DNA from: Candidatus Omnitrophota bacterium
Lineage (GTDB): Bacteria > Omnitrophota > Gorgyraeia > Gorgyraeales > Gorgyraeaceae
NCBI GenBank assembly: GCA_013202925.1
Contig: JABMRA010000067.1
Coordinates: forward strand, 1 to 19,067
Direction: 5' to 3'
Length of the DNA: 19,067 bases
The number at the start of each line of letters is the position of its first letter. Within the stretch, counting starts at the first letter, position 1. The notes beneath the pieces are model-generated. The model had not been told where the DNA came from. It was given only the letters and a program-made list of their open reading frames with translations, and did not search any database. A program made the position numbers and the translations under genes. This document shows, piece by piece, positions 6,824-13,761 of this stretch.

Positions 6824-7741
6824 ATGGATAAGGTAAAAAAGGCATATAAAATTCTGCGCTCTTGCAGGCTTTGCCCGCGGCAATGCAGGGTGGACCGGCT
6901 AAAGGGCGAAGTCGGATTCTGCAAGGCAGGTCTGGCGCCTATGGTCTCGAGTTTCCACGCGCATTTTGGCGAGGAGCCGCCGATCTCAGGATTCAAGGGC
7001 TCAGGCACAATATTTTTCACGCATTGCAGTTTGAGGTGCGTATTCTGCCAGAATCATCCCATAAGCCATCTCGGCGAGGGCAGAGAGGTCAGCGCGGAAG
7101 AATTAGCCGGAATGATGCTGGGCCTTGAGAGACAGGGCTGCCACAATATAAATTTTGTCACGCCCACGCATTACATGCCGCAGATATTAGAAGCGGTGTT
7201 TATTGCAAAGGAAAAAGGCCTTGCAGTGCCGCTTGTCTGGAATTGCGGCGGATATGAATCAATGGAGGCGCTGGAAATTTTAGACGGCGTAATCGACATA
7301 TATATGCCTGATATGAAATATTCAGACAATGCTGTTTCGAGGAAATATTCGTCTGCGCCTGATTATTTCGAGGTGTCTAAAAATGCAGTAAAAGAGATGC
7401 GCCGCCAGGCAGGCGATCTGGTTGTTGAAAAAGGCATTGCCATGAAAGGCATTTTAATCAGGCACTTAGTTCTGCCGGACGGCATTGCCGGCAGCAGCGC
7501 GATTTTTGATTTTATTGTAAAGGAATTGTCGCCCGACACCTACGTAAACATAATGGCGCAATATTATCCGTGCCACCATGCGCATGGATTTTCAGAGATA
7601 AACCGCCGCATCACGCACCGCGAATACATGGATGCCCTGCGTCTCGCAAGAGAAAAGGGCCTCTCAGGCGGATTTCGACAGGTGCTTGAGACCATTGACC
7701 GCGCCAGGATCCCTGAATGGACCGACGACCTAAAGACCTAA
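6824..7741 (+). CDS. Radical SAM protein, PflX (COG1313)-like
   Basis: This belongs to the radical SAM family related to pyruvate-formate-lyase activating enzymes, but its substrate is not known to me. It has 305 aa. The N-terminal cysteine cluster C14xxC17xxxC21 with C33 (CRLCPRQC ... GFCKAG) is typical of the PflX subgroup. The radical SAM motif C68xxxC72xxC75 (HCSLRCVFCQN) would bind the 4Fe-4S cluster that cleaves SAM. Further conserved stretches are NFVTPTHY at about 104-111, WNCGGYES at 139-146, and IDIYMPDMKYSD around 157-168. A GAGG ribosome site at 6815-6818 is 5 nt before the ATG, and a good promoter lies upstream. No glycyl-radical enzyme is adjacent, so an activating role is not supported by context. 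It probably starts a transcript continuing into recG. Confidence 0.88.
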   Translation: MDKVKKAYKILRSCRLCPRQCRVDRLKGEVGFCKAGLAPMVSSFHAHFGEEPPISGFKGSGTIFFTHCSLRCVFCQNHPISHLGEGREVSAEELAGMMLGLERQGCHNINFVTPTHYMPQILEAVFIAKEKGLAVPLVWNCGGYESMEALEILDGVIDIYMPDMKYSDNAVSRKYSSAPDYFEVSKNAVKEMRRQAGDLVVEKGIAMKGILIRHLVLPDGIAGSSAIFDFIVKELSPDTYVNIMAQYYPCHHAHGFSEINRRITHREYMDALRLAREKGLSGGFRQVLETIDRARIPEWTDDLKT

Positions 7742-7743
7742 AA

Positions 7744-7786
7744 GAATGCTTTACACTTTTAACATTGTCAAAAATGTAAAGCATCC
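7744..7786. repeat. ATGCTTTACACTTT hairpin after the radical SAM gene
   Basis: ATGCTTTACACTTTT (7746-7760) pairs with 7770-7784 at 14 of 15 positions, leaving a 9-nt loop. It starts 4 nt after the upstream stop and is not followed by a T-run. The first 16 bases (7744-7759) are identical to the ackA-yceD palindrome 5.3 kb downstream, so this is a dispersed repeat and not a one-off hairpin. Confidence 0.85.
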
Positions 7787-7787
7787 G

Positions 7788-7792
7788 AAGGA
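7788..7792 (+). promoter_or_regulatory. Ribosome-binding site deciding the recG start
   Basis: AAGGA overlaps the first possible ATG (7792) but lies 5 nt before the second one at 7798. The second ATG is therefore the likely start. Confidence 0.6.
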
Positions 7793-7797
7793 TGTAC

Positions 7798-9867
7798 ATG
7801 AAGGATTTGACGATTTCAGCAAGATTTATCAAGGGAGTGGGGCCGTCGCGGCTTAAACTCCTGAACCGGCTCGGCATAGACACAGTGGAGGACCTTTTGT
7901 ATTGCCTGCCTCGCAGATACGAAGACAGGAGCATGATAAAAAAGGTTGCTGAAGCCAGACCAGGCAGTTTTGAGACAATAAAGGTCAAGGTGCTTGCCTT
8001 TGGCGACCGCACCACAAAAAGGGGCGTGAACATATTCAAGGTAGCCATGGGGGATTCCACGGGCGTGATTCACGCGACTTGGTTTAATCAGCCGTACATG
8101 AAGGATAGATTCAAAATAGGCCAGGAGCTCATTCTTCACGGGAAGGTCGAAGGCCGCAACTACCTGGAGATCAACGCCCCGGAATACGAAATACTGACAG
8201 GCACCAAAGAGGATTCTGCGCACATGGGCAGGATCGTCCCGATATACCCGCTTACAGAGGACCTGACCCAGCGCTGGCTCAGAAATCTAATGAAGATCGC
8301 AGTGGACGAGTATGCGGATAGCGTAGTGGATATGTTGCCGTATGATATAAGGAAGCGAAACGATTTAATATTTCTCAAAGGCGCGATCAGGAATGTCCAT
8401 TTTCCTGTCAGTGAGATTGTATTGAAAAAGGCCAGGCGCCGCCTTGTATTTGACGAATTTTTACTATTGCAGGCAGGCATTGCCATGAAGCGGGCCAGGG
8501 CAAAGATCGATCTAAACGGATGCAGCCACAGCGCTGAGGGGGCATTGATCGAGAGATTCAAAAAGGCCCTGCCGTTCGAATTTACAAAAAGCCAGTCAAA
8601 GGTCATGCGCGAGATAGAAAACGACATGAGAAACCCAAAGCCGATGAACCGCCTTCTCCAGGGAGATGTTGGCAGCGGAAAGACCGTCGTGGCCTTGTAC
8701 GCGCTTATCCTTGCAGTGCAAAATAAATATCAGGGCGCATTGATGGTGCCTACTGAAATACTGGCAGTCCAGCATTACAAAAATATAAACGCGTTTTTAG
8801 AAGGCATGGCAGTAAAAATAACACTGCTGTCAGGCGACCTGAAACCAGAGGAACGGGCAAGGCGCAGGCATATGATAGAGACAGGAGAGGCAGACCTGGT
8901 CATTGGCACCCACGCCCTGATCCAGGAAGGCGTACGTTTTAAAAACCTCGGCCTGGCCGTGATAGACGAGCAGCATAAATTCGGCGTCATGCAGCGCTCA
9001 TTTTTAAAATCAAAATCCGCCAATCCCGATATCCTTGTCATGACAGCCACACCCATACCGCGCACCCTTGCCCTGACTGTGTATGGCGACCTGGATGTCT
9101 CAACCATCGACGAGCTTCCGCCTGGCAGGAGAAACATAAAGACCTTGTATTTTGAGGAGAAAAATAGAGAGAAGGCGTACAGAATAGCAGGCGAACAGGT
9201 AAAGATCGGCAGGCAGGCGTATGTGGTTTATCCGATTATTGAGGAGCAGGAACGCTCTGACCTCAGGGCAGCCACAAAGATGCACAAGGAACTGAGCGGA
9301 TTTTTCCCTGATTTGAAGGTAGGACTTTTGCACGGCAGGATGAAGTCCCAGGATAAAGAGCGCATCATGAAGGATTTTAAGGACCAAAAGATAGACATCC
9401 TTGTTTCAACAATAGTCATAGAGGTTGGCGTGGACATCCCGAATGCCTCTGTGATGATCGTGGAGCATGCCGAAAGATTCGGGCTGAGTCAGCTGCATCA
9501 GCTGCGCGGAAGGATCGGGCGGGGCAGATATCTTTCGTATTGTACCCTGGTCGCAGACCCTAAGAGCGATGATGCAAAGAACCGCATAAACGCCATGCTG
9601 AATACGCAGGACGGTTTTAAAATAGCAGAAGAGGACCTGGAAATAAGGGGTCCGGGAGAATTTTTTGGCACCAGGCAGCACGGCCTCCCGGAATTGAAGA
9701 TAGCGAATATCCTCAGGGACAGGGATGTCCTGGAAGTCGCAAAGACCGAGGCGTTTGAACTCGTGAAAAATGACAGGTTCCTGCGAAGCCCGGCGAATAA
9801 GTACATACGCCAGGGCCTCAGGAAAAAGTTTAGCTTAGAAGAGCTAAAACTGGCCGATGTTGCTTAG
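7798..9867 (+). CDS. recG: ATP-dependent DNA helicase RecG
   Basis: A double-stranded DNA translocase that remodels stalled replication forks and branched recombination intermediates. The 689-aa protein has the full RecG architecture. An N-terminal helical part with the helix-hairpin-helix-like IKGVGPSRLKLLNRLGI (11-27) is followed by an OB-fold wedge domain at about 55-150. The SF2 motor has Walker A GDVGSGKT at 289-296, the DEQH box at 390-393 (DEQHKFG, where Arg is more common than Lys), and a TATPIPRT motif near 410. The helicase C-terminal part includes HGRMKSQDKERIM, QLRGRIGRG and the TRG-like end with GTRQHGLPELK. The upstream radical SAM gene is 56 nt away across a hairpin. No truncation. 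Confidence 0.97.
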   Translation: MKDLTISARFIKGVGPSRLKLLNRLGIDTVEDLLYCLPRRYEDRSMIKKVAEARPGSFETIKVKVLAFGDRTTKRGVNIFKVAMGDSTGVIHATWFNQPYMKDRFKIGQELILHGKVEGRNYLEINAPEYEILTGTKEDSAHMGRIVPIYPLTEDLTQRWLRNLMKIAVDEYADSVVDMLPYDIRKRNDLIFLKGAIRNVHFPVSEIVLKKARRRLVFDEFLLLQAGIAMKRARAKIDLNGCSHSAEGALIERFKKALPFEFTKSQSKVMREIENDMRNPKPMNRLLQGDVGSGKTVVALYALILAVQNKYQGALMVPTEILAVQHYKNINAFLEGMAVKITLLSGDLKPEERARRRHMIETGEADLVIGTHALIQEGVRFKNLGLAVIDEQHKFGVMQRSFLKSKSANPDILVMTATPIPRTLALTVYGDLDVSTIDELPPGRRNIKTLYFEEKNREKAYRIAGEQVKIGRQAYVVYPIIEEQERSDLRAATKMHKELSGFFPDLKVGLLHGRMKSQDKERIMKDFKDQKIDILVSTIVIEVGVDIPNASVMIVEHAERFGLSQLHQLRGRIGRGRYLSYCTLVADPKSDDAKNRINAMLNTQDGFKIAEEDLEIRGPGEFFGTRQHGLPELKIANILRDRDVLEVAKTEAFELVKNDRFLRSPANKYIRQGLRKKFSLEELKLADVA

Positions 9868-9868
9868 G

Positions 9869-9939
9869 GACAAGAGACAAGCGACAAGAGACAGGGGAAA
9901 ATAAAAATTCCCTTGTTGTTTGTTGCCTGCTGCTTGTTA
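9869..9939. repeat. Heptad inverted-repeat element GACAAGN, recG-rsmD
   Basis: Units GACAAGA, GACAAGC, GACAAGA, GACAGGG (9869-9896) face CTTGTTG, TTTGTTG, CCTGCTG, CTTGTTA (9912-9939). The centre pairs GGGGAA with TTCCC around an A-rich loop. It starts 1 nt after the recG stop and ends 7 nt before the rsmD ATG. No Shine-Dalgarno is left for rsmD. Confidence 0.88.
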
Positions 9940-9946
9940 CCGATAT

Positions 9947-10510
9947 ATGCGAATAATAGCAGGTAAATTTAAAGGCAGGGTCATAGACATGCCAAAGGCG
10001 ATCAGGCCTACGTCGGGCAAGGTGAGGGAGGCCCTTTTCGAGATATTAAAAGACCGCATACAAGGGTCGAGTTTTCTGGACCTTTATTGCGGCAGCGGCG
10101 CAATGGGAATCGAGGCCTTTTCGCGGGGCGCAGAGAGCGTTGCATTAGTGGACAGCGATTTCAAATGCATCTCTACGCTAAAGAAAAACCTGCTCTCCCT
10201 TGATATATTGGACTCATCTAGCGTAAATATATATAATAAAGACGCTATAATGGCGCTAAAGGGTTTTAGAGAGAAATCCGTGACTTTTGATATTGTTTTT
10301 CTAGACCCGCCGTACCATGGGGAAGCAGCCAAAAATACCTTGATAGCTATTTCGAATTATGATATACTGGCTCGCAATGCCGTAATAGTGGCAGAGGTAT
10401 TCAAGAAGCAGGACCTGCCTAAAGAGGTGGGATCAATAAAGAAGGTCCGTACCTCCCAGTACGGCGACACAAAGCTCGAGTTCTTCACGGAGGGAGAGAG
10501 GCAAAAATGA
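9947..10510 (+). CDS. rsmD: 16S rRNA (guanine-966-N2)-methyltransferase
   Basis: RsmD methylates G966 of 16S rRNA in the small subunit, using SAM. The 187-aa chain starts MRIIAGKFKGR, the exact family opening, so ATG 9947 is chosen over an in-frame TTG at 9920 that lies inside the repeat arm. RPTSGKVREALFEIL at 20-34 is the conserved substrate/SAM segment. FLDLYCGSGAMGIEAFSRGA at 43-62 is the SAM-binding motif, and D120-P-P-Y123 is the catalytic DPPY. No Shine-Dalgarno precedes the start. It overlaps coaD by 4 nt (ATGA). The rsmD-coaD pair is common in bacteria. Confidence 0.95.
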   Translation: MRIIAGKFKGRVIDMPKAIRPTSGKVREALFEILKDRIQGSSFLDLYCGSGAMGIEAFSRGAESVALVDSDFKCISTLKKNLLSLDILDSSSVNIYNKDAIMALKGFREKSVTFDIVFLDPPYHGEAAKNTLIAISNYDILARNAVIVAEVFKKQDLPKEVGSIKKVRTSQYGDTKLEFFTEGERQK

Positions 10511-10986
10511 GCAAGGTAGTGGTATATCCTGGCAGTTTTGACCCAGTGACCTATGGCCACATGGATATTATCAAAAGGGCGCTTAAGATATTCGACAGGG
10601 TCATTGTCGCGGTCGCGCACAATGCCGAGAAAAACCCGCTCTTTGATGTAACCGAGAGGGTGGGACTTCTTAAGAAGGCGCTGAAAGGCATCAGAAGGGT
10701 TGAGGTGGATGATTTCGACATCCTTGTCGTGGATTATGTTAAGAAGAAAAATGCCACGGTCGTCATCAGGGGCCTGCGCATGATCTCGGATTTTGAATAC
10801 GAATTTCAGATGGCGCTAACAAACAGAAAACTTTGCTCGAGCGTTGAGACAATATTCATGATGCCCTCAGAGTCATATTCATACCTCTCTTCAAAATTGA
10901 TCAAAGAGGCGGCCTCTCTCGGCGCAAACCTGAAAGGTTTTGTGCCTCCTTTCGTAGGGAAGGCAATCAAAGGGAAATTAGGTTAA
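10507..10986 (+). CDS. coaD: Phosphopantetheine adenylyltransferase
   Basis: Catalyses the penultimate step of coenzyme A synthesis, 4'-phosphopantetheine plus ATP to dephospho-CoA. The 159-aa product has the normal length. It carries the nucleotidyltransferase signature YPGSFDPVTYGH (7-18) with T15xGH18, RGLRMISDFEYEFQMALTNR (88-107), and YSYLSSKLIKEAASLG (124-139). The start overlaps the rsmD stop by 4 nt, with a purine-rich ribosome site (GGAGAGAGG, about 10493-10501) inside rsmD. pta follows after a single nucleotide, so CoA supply and acetyl-CoA use are encoded on the same transcript. Confidence 0.97.
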   Translation: MSKVVVYPGSFDPVTYGHMDIIKRALKIFDRVIVAVAHNAEKNPLFDVTERVGLLKKALKGIRRVEVDDFDILVVDYVKKKNATVVIRGLRMISDFEYEFQMALTNRKLCSSVETIFMMPSESYSYLSSKLIKEAASLGANLKGFVPPFVGKAIKGKLG

Positions 10987-10987
10987 C

Positions 10988-11989
10988 ATGGGATTTATAG
11001 AAAAGATATACGAGCGCGCAAAAAAGGCAAAGAAAAGGATATTGCTTCCCGAGGGCGAAGAAGGCCGCGTATTAAGAGCAGTTGATTCTATATTGAAACA
11101 GGGAATATGCACACCTGTCATTGTAGGCGACCCGGATAAGATATCAAAGGCAGCAAAGGCCGGAGGTGTTGACCTGGCAGCCGGCGAGATCATTGATAGA
11201 AAAAAATATAAGGATCTCGATAAATACGTTTCGCTCTATTGCGAGATCAGGAAACATAAAAATGTAGGGGCAGCCGAGGCCAGAAAGTTGATCGTTGAGA
11301 ACCCTGTTTTTTATTCAGCCCTTGCAGTGCGCTCAGGGGATGCTGACGGTTTTGTAGCAGGCGCCTCGATCACGACACGCAATGTCGCAAGGGCTGCTAT
11401 TCACTGCATAGGCCCTGCGGATGGCACAAAGACGATTTCAAGTTCCAGCATCGTCATTTTACCTGATGAAAAACTCGGGGCAAACGGAGTCTTTATATAC
11501 GCTGACGCAGGCATTGTCCCGGATCCTACGGCCGAACAGCTGTGCGATATCGCAATAGCCTCTGCAAAGATGGCTCGGATGCTCCTGGATGATGAACCAA
11601 GGGTGGCCATGCTGAGTTATTCTACAAAAGGCAGCGGCGGCTCCGGCAAAAGCATAGAAAAGGTCAGGGAGGCGACAAGGCTGGTAGCTGAGAAAGAGCC
11701 AGGCCTGCTTATAGACGGAGAAATACAGGTGGACTGTGCTGTGGTGCCTGAGGTGGCTAAAAGAAAAGACCCTGACAGCAGGATCAAGGGCAGGGCGAAT
11801 GTATTTATTTTTCCGAATCTGGACGCAGGAAATATTGCCTATAAATTAACAGAGCGCCTTGGAAGGGCGCATGCCATCGGACCTATACTGCAGGGACTAA
11901 AAAAACCTGCCAGCGATTTATCGCGGGGCTGCAGCCCGCAGGATATTGCTGATGCGGTTTCAGTAGTAGCATTATTGGCGCAGGCATGA
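10988..11989 (+). CDS. pta: Phosphate acetyltransferase (short form)
   Basis: Converts acetyl-CoA and phosphate to acetyl phosphate and CoA, reversibly. The 333-aa product is the short, single-domain Pta without the N-terminal regulatory domains of the long enterobacterial enzyme. Recognisable parts are ILLPEGEEGRVLRAV (18-32), DGFVAGA (120-126), SSSSIVILPD (151-160), ADAGIVPDPTAEQL (172-185) and MLSYSTKGSG (208-217). The C-terminus has RANVFIFPNLDAGNIAYKL and the GPILQGLKKPASDLSRG stretch of the family. It begins 1 nt after coaD and overlaps ackA by 4 nt (ATGA), so Pta and AckA are translationally coupled. A phosphate butyryltransferase is the main alternative, but the motifs and the ackA neighbour favour Pta. 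Confidence 0.94.
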   Translation: MGFIEKIYERAKKAKKRILLPEGEEGRVLRAVDSILKQGICTPVIVGDPDKISKAAKAGGVDLAAGEIIDRKKYKDLDKYVSLYCEIRKHKNVGAAEARKLIVENPVFYSALAVRSGDADGFVAGASITTRNVARAAIHCIGPADGTKTISSSSIVILPDEKLGANGVFIYADAGIVPDPTAEQLCDIAIASAKMARMLLDDEPRVAMLSYSTKGSGGSGKSIEKVREATRLVAEKEPGLLIDGEIQVDCAVVPEVAKRKDPDSRIKGRANVFIFPNLDAGNIAYKLTERLGRAHAIGPILQGLKKPASDLSRGCSPQDIADAVSVVALLAQA

Positions 11990-13026
11990 TAATACTCGTA
12001 TTAAACAGCGGAAGCTCTTCAATAAAATACAAGCTCTTTGACATAGGCCGGGACCGCGAGAAACTCCTGGACAAAGGTTCTGTGGAAAGGATAGGCGAAA
12101 AAATCCCAGGCCACAGAGAAGCGCTCAGCATTATATTGAATAAGATCAATGCAAAGATCAATGCCGTGGGTCACAGGGTGGTGCACGGCGGGGACGCCTT
12201 TAAGGAAGCAGCATTGATCAACAACGACGTCATAGAGGCAATAAAAAGGTTCAGCGAACTCGCGCCGCTTCACAATCCGCCGGCGCTTTTGACAATAAAC
12301 GAATCGCGGGCGCTTCTTTCAGGCGTGCCTCACGTGGCAGTATTCGATACCGCGTTTTACCAGACCATGCCTGAGCAGGCGTATCTGTACGCAATACCCA
12401 ACAGGCTCTACGAGAAGCACAGGATCAGAAAATACGGATTTCACGGGACGAGTCACAGGTACGTAGCGGATCAGACAGCGCGCATTTTAAAAAGGCCGCT
12501 GGAAGAACTCAGGATCATTACGTGTCACCTGGGCAATGGCTGCAGCATTACTGCTGTGAAAAACAGCAGGGCCATTGACACCAGCATGGGGTTTACGCCG
12601 CTCGAAGGCCTGGTAATGGGCACGCGTTCAGGCGACATAGACCCTGCGGTAATCCCTTACATTATGCAGAAGGAAAATATGGACGTGGACAGGGCCGTGG
12701 AATTGCTGAATAAGGAGAGTGGGCTCCTGGGCCTTTCTGAGGTAAGCAATGACATGAGGGAGATAATAAAACAGATACCGCACAACAAAAAGGCAAAACG
12801 CGCACTGGATATATTTTCGTACAGGATAAAAAAATACATAGGCGCTTACACCGGCGTAATGGCTGGTGTGGATGCAGTGGTGTTTACAGGCGGCATAGGC
12901 GAGAACCATCCGGATCTGATGAAGGAGATCTGCAAAGGCGTAGTGGCGGACAAGACCAGGGTCCTCATCGTGCCAACAGACGAAGAATTGATGATCAGCC
13001 GCGACACCTACAGCGTAGTTGCTTAA
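11986..13026 (+). CDS. ackA: Acetate kinase, compact form
   Basis: Transfers phosphate between acetyl phosphate and ADP to make acetate and ATP, the energy-yielding step after Pta. At 346 aa it is clearly shorter than the usual ~400 aa. All catalytic residues remain: N7 and the NSGSSS loop, R64, H96, D121, H153, H181, R214, and E333 in PTDEEL. Against Methanosarcina thermophila numbering (R91, H123, D148, H180, H208, R241, E384; from memory) the offset is a constant 27 residues from R64 to R214, then 51 at E333. One shortening therefore lies between residues 7 and 64 and the other between 214 and 333. GFHGTSH (151-157) and FTGGIGENH (300-308) are intact. The frame is open, with no sign of a frameshift. 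A compact active enzyme is likely. Confidence 0.93.
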   Translation: MIILVLNSGSSSIKYKLFDIGRDREKLLDKGSVERIGEKIPGHREALSIILNKINAKINAVGHRVVHGGDAFKEAALINNDVIEAIKRFSELAPLHNPPALLTINESRALLSGVPHVAVFDTAFYQTMPEQAYLYAIPNRLYEKHRIRKYGFHGTSHRYVADQTARILKRPLEELRIITCHLGNGCSITAVKNSRAIDTSMGFTPLEGLVMGTRSGDIDPAVIPYIMQKENMDVDRAVELLNKESGLLGLSEVSNDMREIIKQIPHNKKAKRALDIFSYRIKKYIGAYTGVMAGVDAVVFTGGIGENHPDLMKEICKGVVADKTRVLIVPTDEELMISRDTYSVVA

Positions 13027-13029
13027 GAG

Positions 13030-13074
13030 GAATGCTTTACACTTTAGTCCTGGACTAAAGTGTAAAGCATTTTT
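13030..13074. repeat. Perfect 39-nt palindrome ATGCTTTACACTTT..., ackA-yceD
   Basis: The 19 bases at 13032-13050 are the exact complement of 13052-13070, separated by a single T. A short T-run (13070-13074) follows, so it can act as a factor-independent terminator-like hairpin or a cruciform. It starts 5 nt after the ackA stop. It shares 16 bases (13030-13045) with the hairpin at 7744. TAAAGTGTAAAG from its right arm recurs inside fabD. Confidence 0.9.
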
Positions 13075-13087
13075 GGATGGGAAGATA

Positions 13088-13534
13088 ATGAAGATAGCTG
13101 TAGATAAGATACCCGCAGAGGGCCTGGAACTCACGGAGCAGATCGATCCTGGCAGGATATCATCGGACCTCAAAGGCCAGGGCGTGGATTTTGTCAAATC
13201 CGTGGATGTAAAGGCCAGGTTTACAAAGAGCGGAAACGAGGTCTTTGTAGATATAAATCTGGCAGTGCCCTGTGAGTATACCTGCGCCAGGTGCCTGGTC
13301 AAGGTGCAGAATATTTTCAAAAAGGACTTCAATATGAATTACGAGGTCAAGCCCGGCGACATACTGGAAGTGGACGAAGATATAAGGCAGGAGATGATCC
13401 TTGATTCACCTATGAAGTTTGTCTGTAATGCTGATTGCAAAGGGCTTTGTCCGAATTGCGGACAGAACCTTAATGTTGCGAAATGTGATTGTGGAAAAGA
13501 TGTTGGACCGATCAAGAATCGGCCGCTAGGTTGA
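13088..13534 (+). CDS. YceD / DUF177 family protein (rRNA accumulation protein)
   Basis: A small conserved protein nearly always found before rpmF. Its relatives in E. coli (YceD) and plants affect 23S rRNA accumulation; the biochemical role is not settled. The start at 13088 (preceded by GGGAAG) gives 148 aa beginning MKIAVDKIP. An upstream in-frame ATG at 13019 would read through the palindrome and give an unrelated N-terminal extension, so it is rejected. PCEYTCARCLV (61-71) and the C-terminal CNADCKGLCPNCGQNLN ... CDCG cluster (113-135) are the conserved cysteine motifs of the metal-binding subtype. rpmF follows 17 nt later. Confidence 0.9.
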   Translation: MKIAVDKIPAEGLELTEQIDPGRISSDLKGQGVDFVKSVDVKARFTKSGNEVFVDINLAVPCEYTCARCLVKVQNIFKKDFNMNYEVKPGDILEVDEDIRQEMILDSPMKFVCNADCKGLCPNCGQNLNVAKCDCGKDVGPIKNRPLG

Positions 13535-13551
13535 TTTAGAAAGGGGCTAAG

Positions 13552-13752
13552 ATGGCGTTACCAAAAAGGAGACATTCGAGTTCAAGGCAGGGTAAGAGGA
13601 GAGGGGAGCAGAAGGTGCACGTCCCAAGCATTTCAATGTGCCCGAACTGCAAATCTCCGAGGCTGCCGCACAGGGTCTGCAGCGTCTGCGGTTATTACAA
13701 AGGCAGGCAGGTCATTCAGATAAAAAAGAAAGAAGAAAAAGAAAAAAAATAA
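13552..13752 (+). CDS. rpmF: 50S ribosomal protein L32, zinc-ribbon form
   Basis: A structural protein of the large subunit. The 66-aa sequence begins MALPKRRHSSSRQGKRR. It has two CxxC pairs, C30/C33 and C43/C46, in CPNC ... CSVCGYYKGRQV, the zinc-binding form of L32. The lysine/glutamate tail after residue 57 is longer and more charged than average. AAGGGG precedes the ATG at good spacing. It sits between yceD and plsX, the classic yceD-rpmF-plsX-fabH order. Confidence 0.97.
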   Translation: MALPKRRHSSSRQGKRRGEQKVHVPSISMCPNCKSPRLPHRVCSVCGYYKGRQVIQIKKKEEKEKK

Positions 13753-13761
13753 GGATCAGCC

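Noticed and set aside
6824..7741. Pyruvate-formate-lyase activating enzyme (pflA)
   Set aside because: The N-terminal extra cysteine cluster and sequence fit the PflX/COG1313 group, and no glycyl-radical enzyme is nearby; only the radical SAM assignment is supported.
9920..9946. TTG start for rsmD adding nine residues
   Set aside because: The extension is translated from the repeat arm; the family N-terminus MRIIAGK begins at 9947.
13019..13087. Upstream start for the DUF177 gene
   Set aside because: It would overlap ackA and translate the palindrome; the true family-like N-terminus starts at 13088 with a ribosome site.
12628..13332. 234-codon open frame on the - strand across ackA and yceD
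   Set aside because: It runs antisense through two real genes and a perfect palindrome; no recognisable domain.
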